A model generated the notes under the pieces. It saw nothing but the letters and a program-made list of their open reading frames with translations, did no database searches and was not told the origin of the DNA. From Saccharofermentans sp. (GTDB lineage Bacteria > Bacillota > Clostridia > Saccharofermentanales > Saccharofermentanaceae), in contig JAIKWL010000018.1 of assembly GCA_024684815.1 (NCBI GenBank), positions 29,233 to 93,232 on the forward strand: a DNA stretch of 64,000 nt, read 5' to 3'. Below are positions 8,739 through 15,790 of this stretch, in pieces. The position numbers and the translations under genes are program-made. Numbering within the stretch: position 1 is the stretch's first letter; every line of letters starts with the position of its first letter.

Positions 8739-9659
8739 TTATTCAGCTGTTTTCTCTAATAGTTTTTCTATATCTTCAGGTGTTGATACACCGATAACCT
8801 TTATGGACGGAACCGTCTTTCTGACAAATCCTGCGATCGTCCTTCCGGGACCAACTTCGATTATCGTATCGACACCCATCTTCTCCAATTCATAGAGCGT
8901 CTGTTCCCACTTTACGGGATTGGACACCTGGGCTTCAAGAAGTTCTTTTATCTCTGCTTTGTCGCTTACGGGAGACGCTGTAACGTTCGGGATATAAGGG
9001 ATCTTAAGATCCTTCAGTTCGACATTTGCAAGTTCTTTTGCAAGTTCCTCGCCTGCTGTTTTCAGAAGAGGTGAATGGAAAGGTCCTGAAACATTTAATT
9101 CGACAACCTTCTTTGCGCCTGCTTCCTCGAGCCTCGGCATAGCCTCATGAACCGCTTCCTTTTTACCGGTGATAACGATCTGTCCGGGACAGTTGAAGTT
9201 AGCGAGCCAGCAGCCGTCGATCTTATCCGTAACACTTTCGATAGTCTCAGCATCAAGTCCCACAATGGCTGCCATCGTGCCTTCACCTGCAGGAACGGCA
9301 TTGGACATGAGTCTTCCTCTTAATCTTGTAAGTCTTACCGCATCTTCAAAGCTGAGCGCGCCTGCCACATAAAGACTGCAGTATTCACCGAGCGAAAGCC
9401 CTGCAGTAACGTCCGGCCTGATGCCTGCAAGGAGCAGAGCATCCGTAATAATGCAGCATGCCGTAACCAGAGCCGGCTGTGTATATTCCGTAATGTTGAT
9501 GTCTTCATTGGGCTCGAAAAGGAGCTTGTTCATATCCACTCCTGAAGCCTTTGCCGCTTCGGAGATCATGTCGGCATAGTGTTCGCCCGACTTGACGAAT
9601 CCTTCTGCCATTCCTACCTGCTGTACGCCCTGACCCGGATAACAAAATGCTATTTTCAT
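8739..9659 (-). CDS. fabD: malonyl-CoA:ACP transacylase FabD
   Basis: This 306-residue enzyme loads malonate from CoA onto ACP. It has PGQG near the N-terminus, the nucleophile Ser89 in GLSLGEY (most members have GHSLGE, here Leu replaces His), the arginine in RLRGRLM (Arg114) and the catalytic His195 in SGPFHSPLL. It overlaps the fabK stop codon by 1 nt, so translation is coupled. Confidence 0.94.
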   Translation of the reverse strand: MKIAFCYPGQGVQQVGMAEGFVKSGEHYADMISEAAKASGVDMNKLLFEPNEDINITEYTQPALVTACCIITDALLLAGIRPDVTAGLSLGEYCSLYVAGALSFEDAVRLTRLRGRLMSNAVPAGEGTMAAIVGLDAETIESVTDKIDGCWLANFNCPGQIVITGKKEAVHEAMPRLEEAGAKKVVELNVSGPFHSPLLKTAGEELAKELANVELKDLKIPYIPNVTASPVSDKAEIKELLEAQVSNPVKWEQTLYELEKMGVDTIIEVGPGRTIAGFVRKTVPSIKVIGVSTPEDIEKLLEKTAE

Positions 9660-10591
9660 TATGCTTCGAGTTTCCTTCCTAAAAGTTTATCTGCCTGCTC
9701 GAACATCGATTCTATGATGACCTTTGCAGGTCTTACTTCCTTGACTAGGCCTGCGATCTGGCCTGCCATGAATGTACCTTCCCTGATGTCGCCTTCCACT
9801 ACAGCCTTGCGGAGACTTCCAACTGTAAGTCCCTCAAGCTCTTCAAAGGTAACGCCGCTCTGCTCCATCTCAAGATACTTGTTGGAAAGGGCGTTTCTTA
9901 TCTGTCTTACAGGGTGGCCGTAAGATCTTCCGGTTACTCTTGTCGAGTTATCCTTTGCCTTAATGACCATATCCTTGTAGTTCTGGTGGACATTTACTTC
10001 ATCGCATGCGCAGAATACAGTTCCGCACTGGACGCCTTCGGCACCGAGCATGAAAGCAGCTGCAACGCCTCTGCCGTCTGCGATACCGCCTGCAGCAATA
10101 ACCGGAATGGATACAGCATCAACGACCTGGGGAACCAGTGTCATTGTCGTGGCTTCACCGATATGTCCGCCGGACTCCGTACCCTCTGCGATAACCGCGT
10201 CTGCACCGCACTGCTCCATTCTCTTTGCAAGAGCAACACCTGCTGTGACGGGAACGACGATGATGCCTGCCTCTTTCCACATATCCATGTACTTTTCCGG
10301 AGAGCCTGCGCCTGTCGTTACGACCTTAACCTTCTCTTCTGCGATTACCTTTGCGATCTCGGGAGCTCTGGGATTCATGAGCATGAGGTTTACGCCGAAC
10401 GGCTTGTCTGTTGCTTCCCTGCACTTCTTGATCTGGTCACGGAGCCAGTTCTCGTCAGCGCCGCCGACGCCGATGATGCCGAGACCGCCTGCCTCTGAAA
10501 CTGCTGCAGCGATGTGCCAGTCAGCAACCCAGGCCATACCGCCCTGGAAAATAGGATATTTAATTCCAATCAAATCTGTGATCCTGGTCAT
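9659..10591 (-). CDS. fabK: enoyl-ACP reductase II FabK (FMN-dependent)
   Basis: This 310-residue protein of the nitronate monooxygenase/FabK TIM-barrel family begins with PIFQGGMAWVAD and carries the FMN-site motifs EGTESGGHIGE and the VAAFMLGAEGVQCGT segment. FabK is the flavin-dependent enoyl-ACP reductase that replaces FabI in many Firmicutes. Its position between fabH and fabD matches the streptococcal and clostridial order and supports FabK rather than a nitronate monooxygenase. A strong AAGGAG site precedes its ATG. Confidence 0.93.
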   Translation of the reverse strand: MTRITDLIGIKYPIFQGGMAWVADWHIAAAVSEAGGLGIIGVGGADENWLRDQIKKCREATDKPFGVNLMLMNPRAPEIAKVIAEEKVKVVTTGAGSPEKYMDMWKEAGIIVVPVTAGVALAKRMEQCGADAVIAEGTESGGHIGEATTMTLVPQVVDAVSIPVIAAGGIADGRGVAAAFMLGAEGVQCGTVFCACDEVNVHQNYKDMVIKAKDNSTRVTGRSYGHPVRQIRNALSNKYLEMEQSGVTFEELEGLTVGSLRKAVVEGDIREGTFMAGQIAGLVKEVRPAKVIIESMFEQADKLLGRKLEA

Positions 10592-10622
10592 AATCTTATA
10601 TCTCCTTTTTCACTGATTAACT

Positions 10623-11600
10623 TTAGTAAACAATATAGTTAGCATCCCATGTGAGGCCTGCGCCAAAACTTGCGAGCACGAGCTTCATTCCGGGCTTGAG
10701 CCTTCCGTCCTGCTTCATTTCGGTAAGGAGCATCGGAATGCTCGCAGATGAAACATTGCCGTAATTCATGATGTTCATTGGGAACTTAGCTCTGTCGATC
10801 CCGAGCTTTTTAGCAGTAGCTTCGATGATGCGCGCATTTGCCTGGTGGAGGATAAAGTAATCCACGTCATTCTCGAGATCAAAGCTGTACTTCTCAGCAA
10901 GATCCTTGATTATCTGAGGAACTTCCGATACTGCAAACTTAAATACTTCTCTTCCCTGCATGTAGAAAGCAGTTGCTGTCTTGAAGCCTTCTTCCTCCCA
11001 CCTGTCGGGCTGTCTTGCAGCCTCGCATCTGAGGCAGTCGCTTCTATATCCTGAAGATCTCATGATGAACTCGTTACGCTTGATGTCCTCAGCCTTAAGA
11101 ACCGCAGCACCTGCACCGTCGCCAAAGAGGATACATGTTCCTCTGTCCTCATAGTTCGCAAAATTCGAATTGCACTCGGTACCGATTACAAGAGCAGTCT
11201 TGGAGTTGCCTGACTCGATAAAGCCCTGAACAGTATTGAATGCAACGATGAAACCGGGACATGCGCATACAACATCAAAGCATCCGCAATTCTCGGTTAC
11301 GCCCAGTTCTCTCTGAACAATACAGGACAGAGCAGGTATAACACTGTCTGATGTAGTAGAAGCCGTTACGATGAGGTCGATGTCCTTAGGATCTATCCCC
11401 GCATCCTCTACGGCTTTCTTTGCAGCCTCAACAGCCATCGTAGACGGCTTCTCTGTAATATGGTCTGCAATATGTCTTTCCTTGATACCGGTACGCTCTG
11501 TGATCCACTCGTCGCTCGTATCCAGAAATTTTGCAAAGTCGTCATTGGTTACGACCTTCTTCGGTATATACGATCCGAGACCTATGATTCTTCCTGTCAT
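10623..11600 (-). CDS. fabH: beta-ketoacyl-ACP synthase III FabH
   Basis: This 325-residue initiating condensing enzyme joins acetyl-CoA (or a branched starter) to malonyl-ACP. The catalytic residues are visible: Cys114 in CACPGF, His251 in HQANARI and Asn281 in NYGNVSSASIP. It is the first gene of the fab operon. The promoter and a FabT-like operator lie directly upstream. Unlike the streptococcal operon there is no fabT in front of it and no acpP behind it. Confidence 0.95.
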   Translation of the reverse strand: MTGRIIGLGSYIPKKVVTNDDFAKFLDTSDEWITERTGIKERHIADHITEKPSTMAVEAAKKAVEDAGIDPKDIDLIVTASTTSDSVIPALSCIVQRELGVTENCGCFDVVCACPGFIVAFNTVQGFIESGNSKTALVIGTECNSNFANYEDRGTCILFGDGAGAAVLKAEDIKRNEFIMRSSGYRSDCLRCEAARQPDRWEEEGFKTATAFYMQGREVFKFAVSEVPQIIKDLAEKYSFDLENDVDYFILHQANARIIEATAKKLGIDRAKFPMNIMNYGNVSSASIPMLLTEMKQDGRLKPGMKLVLASFGAGLTWDANYIVY

Positions 11601-11660
11601 TACTAAAACCTCTTTATTCTATCCCTTTGGGAAGCCCGGATCATGAATATGCCGGCTCCC

Positions 11661-11687
11661 CAAACTAAATAGTTTGATTGTCAAAGT
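11661..11687. promoter_or_regulatory. FabT-like operator (two overlapping inverted repeats)
   Basis: AGTTTGATTGTCAAAGT (11671-11687) closely matches the published FabT box (inverted TTTGA/TCAAA halves around a 3-nt centre). A second perfect inverted repeat, CAAACTaaatAGTTTG (11661-11676), overlaps it. The first repeat begins within the -10 of the fab promoter, so a bound MarR-family repressor would block initiation. No MarR gene is present in the window, so the regulator would act from elsewhere. The match is seen; the regulation is inferred. Confidence 0.7.
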
Positions 11688-11713
11688 ATTCCACAGGTAC
11701 AGTTTTTTGTCAA
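11685..11713 (-). promoter_or_regulatory. promoter of the fab operon
   Basis: On the minus strand a perfect -35 TTGACA (11708-11713) is separated by 17 nt from the -10 AATACT (11685-11690, four of six matches). Transcription would start about 80 nt before the fabH ATG, inside the overlapping inverted repeats of the FabT-like operator. Confidence 0.7.
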
Positions 11714-11806
11714 GTGTAAAGCTCCCCCGTGATACCCCGCACATGAGGTATTATTAAGGCAAACAGGCATATTCAATTCATAAGCGGGATGGATGTGCAT
11801 GCTTAG

Positions 11807-12142
11807 CAACCCGAAAACAAACAGCCGGCAATATATGCTTGTTCAAAGAAAAACGCACCCCTTTTGGATAAGCTAATAAAAGATCTGTATTGCACCGATG
11901 CAGATGAGATCAATTACAAAGAGTTATCCGACAGAGTCAGACAGTTTAAGGAAACTGAGGAAGGAGTTAATGATATGTGCGATATATTAGATGAAATGAG
12001 AAATGAAGCTGTTGAAAAAGACAGAATAGAGAATGCTAAAAAAATGATTAATGATGGCTCGTTATCACTCGAGAAGATTGCAGAGTTTTCCGGCCTCTCA
12101 ATCGAAAAAGTCAGAGAGCTTGCCGGTAATAAGTCAGCATAA
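11807..12142 (+). pseudogene. C-terminal remnant of an Rpn/PD-(D/E)XK nuclease family transposase-like gene
   Basis: The frame from TTG 11864 gives 92 residues. Its segments CTDADEINYKELSDRVRQFK, ETEEGV and LSLEKIAEFSGLSIEKVREL match from memory the C-terminal tail of the Rpn (recombination-promoting nuclease, PDDEXK) family common in Clostridia. The N-terminal nuclease domain of about 200-250 residues is missing: the frame is only open back to 11807 and the sequence before 11864 is not recognisable. It is probably a degraded fragment of a dispersed family. No good ribosome binding site precedes the TTG. Confidence 0.6.
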
Positions 12143-12170
12143 TCTATTTACAGTGTGTTTATCAGTCATT

Positions 12171-12204
12171 AATTAGGGTTGCGGAAATTTCCGCAACCCT
12201 AATT
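12171..12204. terminator. perfect 34-bp palindrome, probable bidirectional terminator
   Basis: AATTAGGGTTGCGGAAA is followed at once by its exact reverse complement (17+17 bp). It lies between two converging frames, 28 nt after the nuclease remnant and 25 nt beyond the stop codon of the LRR protein on the other strand. There is no long T run on either side, so termination strength is uncertain. Confidence 0.6.
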
Positions 12205-12228
12205 GCTGCTTCAATAAAGCAAGAAATC

Positions 12229-13902
12229 TTATGGATTCGTGCAGTAGCCTTTAGCATCGAAATTGTAGTTCTTGCCGTCGATCTTCCAGGTGCCGTTCTT
12301 TGCATACCATCCGGCTGTATCCTGATAGTACCAGCCCTTAGAATTCTTCTTCCAACTTGCTCTTGCAGTATAAGTCCATGTGCCGTTTGTATTGAGCCAG
12401 TAACCGTTCCGGTATTCCTCTGCTGCCATATATCCATCAGGTTTGAAGAAATACCATTTGTTATCGATCTTAAGCCACCGATTCTTAGGATACCAACCGT
12501 TGGCATCCTGAAAATAAGTGCCCTTGGTATCAGACTTCCATGAAGCCCTGTACTTATATGTCCATGCGCCGCTCTTATCAAGATAGTATCCGTTAACATA
12601 TTCCTCTGATGCCATAGCGCCATTGGACTTGAAGTAGTAATCCACACCACCTATCTTCTGCCATCCGGTCCTCATCTTTCCGTTGACGTCAAAGTAATAC
12701 CATCCACCGGATATCTGCTGCCAGCCTGTTGCCATCTCACCCGTTGATCTCAAATAGAACCAGGCGCCGCCTTCTTTAATCCAACCGGTCTGAACAAACC
12801 CGTTGGCATCAGAGTAATACCAGTTGCTGCCGACCTTGAACCAGCCTGTTGCAATGGTTGCATCATCTTTCAAGTATATCCAGTTATTGCTTATTTTGTT
12901 CCAGCCGTATGCAGTAATAAGCGTTACTGAACGGTCGATTATAAAACCATTGTCGCTGCTGGAAGAAAAATCTTGTCCATAATGAATAGCTGAATCAGGC
13001 AAACCGGTTAATTTTCTAGGATATACACCGGTCGTAAATGCTTCCAGCAAATACTGGTTATCCCCAATAAATAGATATTTAAGGGAGTTGTTGAAACACC
13101 TCAGTTGTTTCAATGCGGAATTCTTTCTGAGATCAAGACCTGAGAGCTGGTTGTTGTAGCATAATAACTCTCTCAGCACAGTATTCCGGCTCAGATCAAG
13201 ACTTTTAAGCTGATTCTTCTCACACGATAAAAAAGTCAGAGCGGTATTCCTGCTTAGATCAAGTTCCTGAAGTTTGTTATCATTACAATTCAAATACGTT
13301 AAACCGGTATTTTTACTCACATCAAGGCTGGTCAGCTGGTTGTAATGGCAGTCAATATGTGTCAGAACCGTATTTCTTCTCAGATCGAGGCTTGACACTT
13401 TCAGATCCGCGCAATCCAATTCTTTCAAATATATATTCCTGCTCACATCAAGACTGGTAATCAGGTTATATGAACAAACCAGTTCCGTCAGTGCTGTGTT
13501 CATTCTTACATCGAGGCTTGTCAGCTTATTGGAGTGGCATCTGAGCTCTTTCAGTTCGGTATTCTTACTCAAATCAAGGCTTGTGATCTTATTGTTGAAA
13601 CAATAGAGGTATTCAAGGGAAGTAAAATATTCAATACCTTTCATATCTGTAATGGAACAGAATACAACATAAATAGATTTGACTTTGCTGATCTCCGAAT
13701 CACTTAAGAAACCGTTGCCGTCTTTATCACATTCTTTAGATACATAACTTCTGAAATTCTCATCCGGGAAATTAGTCTCATTGATCTCAATTCCCGAAGC
13801 GGCATTGACCGTAACAGTTGCCTCGGGAAGACTAAAGAACACAAATATAGCTAATGCCGCAGCAAGAACAGATACAAGGATCTTAAGACTTTTTGCTTCC
13901 AT
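12229..13902 (-). CDS. secreted leucine-rich-repeat protein with cell-wall-binding repeats
   Basis: This 557-residue exported protein starts at ATG 13902 (GGAG 6 nt before it; the frame is open to TTG 13914). A signal segment of about 35 residues is followed by a short domain ending in an EF-hand-like loop (DKDGNGFLSDSEI, about 59-71). Next come about nine LRR units of 21-23 residues with the pattern LxxLxCxxNxLxSLDLSxNT, then about seven wall-binding repeats (TGWxxxGxxWYYxxxxG). The end module (GYWLNTNGTWTY...DAKGYCTNP) also occurs, diverged, in three of the proteins at 58-64 kb. It is likely a non-covalently anchored surface protein for adhesion or binding. A -10 TATAAT lies at 13920-13925. 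Confidence 0.88.
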   Translation of the reverse strand: MEAKSLKILVSVLAAALAIFVFFSLPEATVTVNAASGIEINETNFPDENFRSYVSKECDKDGNGFLSDSEISKVKSIYVVFCSITDMKGIEYFTSLEYLYCFNNKITSLDLSKNTELKELRCHSNKLTSLDVRMNTALTELVCSYNLITSLDVSRNIYLKELDCADLKVSSLDLRRNTVLTHIDCHYNQLTSLDVSKNTGLTYLNCNDNKLQELDLSRNTALTFLSCEKNQLKSLDLSRNTVLRELLCYNNQLSGLDLRKNSALKQLRCFNNSLKYLFIGDNQYLLEAFTTGVYPRKLTGLPDSAIHYGQDFSSSSDNGFIIDRSVTLITAYGWNKISNNWIYLKDDATIATGWFKVGSNWYYSDANGFVQTGWIKEGGAWFYLRSTGEMATGWQQISGGWYYFDVNGKMRTGWQKIGGVDYYFKSNGAMASEEYVNGYYLDKSGAWTYKYRASWKSDTKGTYFQDANGWYPKNRWLKIDNKWYFFKPDGYMAAEEYRNGYWLNTNGTWTYTARASWKKNSKGWYYQDTAGWYAKNGTWKIDGKNYNFDAKGYCTNP

Positions 13903-14049
13903 CAACCTCTCCAACTTTCATTATAAAATATAGAATTACCTGTTTGCAGATTATCGCATCTTTTTATCTTGTTGTGAACAAAACTTCTGCAACACAAAAG
14001 GTGTACCCGGTAATACGAAGTAATCCCATATGTCGCTGAAGCATAAATG

Positions 14050-14082
14050 ACCGGCTCAGGCAAATATCCACCTAAGCCGGCC
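14050..14082 (-). terminator. hairpin after the truncated wall-binding fragment
   Basis: On the minus strand GGCCGGCTTAGG pairs with CCTGAGCCGGTC (one wobble) around a 10-nt loop, 22 nt after the stop codon of the fragment at 14105. It is probably the former terminator of the broken gene. The T tract is weak (TTTAT). The rest of 13903-14104 holds the promoter side of the LRR gene and nothing else recognised. Confidence 0.4.
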
Positions 14083-14104
14083 ATAGTCAAATTAAATAGT
14101 TTTC

Positions 14105-14265
14105 TTACGGATTCGTGCAGTAGCCTTTAGCATCGAAATTGTAGTTCTTGCCGTCGATCTTCCAGGTGCCCTTCTTTGCATACCATCCGGCCGTATCCTG
14201 ATTGTACCAGCCCTTGGAATTCTTCTTCCACGAAGATCTCGGTTTGTATGTCCATGCACCAAAAA
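14105..14265 (-). pseudogene. C-terminal fragment of a cell-wall-binding repeat gene
   Basis: The last about 50 codons (AWTYKPRSSWKKNSKGWY through DAKGYCTNP) are nearly identical, also in DNA, to the end of the LRR protein gene at 12229-12390. The homology stops near 14265. Further upstream the same frame runs through the operon terminator at 14272-14299 into the end of the flavodoxin gene, so the 68-codon frame ending here is not a real gene. The rest of the parent gene is missing; recombination or insertion of the adjacent operon probably removed it. Confidence 0.75.
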
Positions 14266-14271
14266 TTAATA

Positions 14272-14299
14272 CAAAAGCCGCAGGCCGCGGCTTTTTTTG
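14272..14299 (-). terminator. intrinsic terminator of the fused-ketosynthase operon
   Basis: On the minus strand AAAGCCGC and GCGGCTTT form a GC-rich stem with a 5-nt loop, followed by TTTTG. The hairpin begins just after the stop codon of the flavodoxin-type reductase. On the plus strand it is followed by a seven-T run, so it could also work in the other direction. Confidence 0.75.
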
Positions 14300-14300
14300 A

Positions 14301-15035
14301 CTAATTTTCAAATCTGCTCGCAGCCCATCCGCCTTCGTTTAAATGGGAACTTGTAAGGTTAGCAAATCCCTCGGGTGAAAGGAGCGGGATCTGGAGTTTC
14401 CTTATGGTCTCAGGATCAAGCTTAAAATCGTTTGCACAATATTCAGCGCCGGCCTTCTTAAGATCATCGAGATATACCCTGATCTGTCTTTTTGCTTTGC
14501 CGGTCATGAATACTTCACCCATGGGACAGAGAATGCATGTATATCTGTCCCTGCCGCCGCAGATCAAGTCATACTGTGCGAGAAGTGCAGGATATACCGG
14601 TTCTAATTCGACATATCCGCAGGAACTTATGACTACGAATTTCTTGTTGAAGATAGAAGGATCCCTCATCTTGTTGAATGTCTGCCTGTCATCAGACCTC
14701 GTGCCCATGTAGGGCTCTGCAAGAGAAAGGCATCTGTCGGTGACTGCCTTAAGCTGAGAAGGCATGCCGTAGAAATATAGCGGGAAACTCTCGATGATGA
14801 TGTCGGCTTCCTTTACAGCATTTAAGATCTCCGGCATATCGTCTTTGATCGCGCATGTTCCGTCAGGAGATGCCCAGCAGGCAAAGCAGCCTCTGCAGGG
14901 CTTTATATCTTTGGCATAGATATCGATCTGCTTTACTTCCGTGCCTTCGGGAAAGCCTGATACAAAAGCTTTTGTTACGTTTAGAGTATTGCTTTTTTCG
15001 AGCTTCGGACTGCCGTTAAGAATAAGTACTTTCAT
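14301..15035 (-). CDS. flavodoxin-fold NAD(P)H-dependent FMN reductase-like protein
   Basis: This 244-residue protein begins with the flavin phosphate-binding strand and loop MKVLILNGSPKLEKSNT and has the Cys-containing segment KPCRGCFACW followed by GTCAIKDDM, typical of flavodoxin-like reductases/iron-sulfur flavoproteins (PF03358/PF02525 type). FPLYFYGMPSQLKAVTDR is the conserved flavin-contact region. It probably reduces a quinone, enone or a carrier-bound intermediate using FMN. Its ATG overlaps the stop of the upstream FabG by 1 nt, and it is the last gene of the six-gene operon. The C-terminal 70 residues are not recognised. Confidence 0.85.
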   Translation of the reverse strand: MKVLILNGSPKLEKSNTLNVTKAFVSGFPEGTEVKQIDIYAKDIKPCRGCFACWASPDGTCAIKDDMPEILNAVKEADIIIESFPLYFYGMPSQLKAVTDRCLSLAEPYMGTRSDDRQTFNKMRDPSIFNKKFVVISSCGYVELEPVYPALLAQYDLICGGRDRYTCILCPMGEVFMTGKAKRQIRVYLDDLKKAGAEYCANDFKLDPETIRKLQIPLLSPEGFANLTSSHLNEGGWAASRFEN

Positions 15036-15769
15036 TAAAGACTTAATCCTCCGTCAAGAACGATTACCTGCCCGGTCATGTATGAGAAACCGTCAGATAA
15101 AAGGCTTGCGACACAGTTTGCGACTTCTTCAGCAGAACCGAAGCGCTTCATGGGAACAGCGTCCAGATACTTCTCGGCAAGGTCACCCGGAATGGACTTG
15201 ATCATGTCGGTACCGACAAAGCCCGGAGCTACAGCATTTACCTGTATGCCGTAAGGTGCAAGTTCCTTTGCCATAGTCTGAGTCATGGAATTGACCGCGC
15301 CCTTCGTCGCGCTGTAAACAGTCTGACCGGGAACTGCAAGGATGGAACTTACGGATGAGACGTTGATGATCTTGCCGCTCTTCTGCGAGCACATCTTAAG
15401 ACTTGCCGCCTGTGCGCAGTTGATATAACCCTTGATATTGATGGCAAGGCTCTTTTCGAGAGAATCAGGTCTTATCATGAGAAGATAGGCATCATCAACA
15501 ACGCCGGCATTGTTGATCAGGACGTCGATGGTCTCAAAACTCTTTTTGATATCCTTGAACATCGCTTTGACCTGAGCTATATCGGAAGTGTCGGCCTTGA
15601 AGATCTCGCAGCGCACACCTGATGCCGTGATCTGCTCCTGTGTCTCCTTAGCCGCCTCATCGTTGCTTGCGTAGTTAAGCGCTATGTCATAGCCTTCGTT
15701 TGCAAGCTTCAAAGAGATGGCCTTGCCTATTCCTCTTGAACCGCCTGTAACAACTGCTGTCTTGCCCAT
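15035..15769 (-). CDS. FabG-type 3-oxoacyl-ACP reductase (second copy)
   Basis: This 244-residue short-chain dehydrogenase has TGGSRGIG (8-15), NNAG (86-89), Ser138/139, Tyr152 and Lys156 (YSATK) and a C-terminal MTGQVIVLDGG. It differs throughout from the operonic fabG at 8.0-8.7 kb and sits between the fused ketosynthase and the flavodoxin reductase. It probably reduces the 3-keto product of the fused ketosynthase on the dedicated ACP. A GGAAGG site precedes the ATG, and its stop codon overlaps the next gene by 1 nt. Confidence 0.92.
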   Translation of the reverse strand: MGKTAVVTGGSRGIGKAISLKLANEGYDIALNYASNDEAAKETQEQITASGVRCEIFKADTSDIAQVKAMFKDIKKSFETIDVLINNAGVVDDAYLLMIRPDSLEKSLAINIKGYINCAQAASLKMCSQKSGKIINVSSVSSILAVPGQTVYSATKGAVNSMTQTMAKELAPYGIQVNAVAPGFVGTDMIKSIPGDLAEKYLDAVPMKRFGSAEEVANCVASLLSDGFSYMTGQVIVLDGGLSL

Positions 15770-15790
15770 AATTACCTTCCCTGATCTAAG

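Noticed and set aside
10050-10616. 188- and 194-codon open frames on the plus strand
   Set aside because: Both are antisense to fabK, which is clearly coding.
13902-14090. 62-codon open frame on the minus strand
   Set aside because: It covers the promoter region and a hairpin and has no recognisable sequence.
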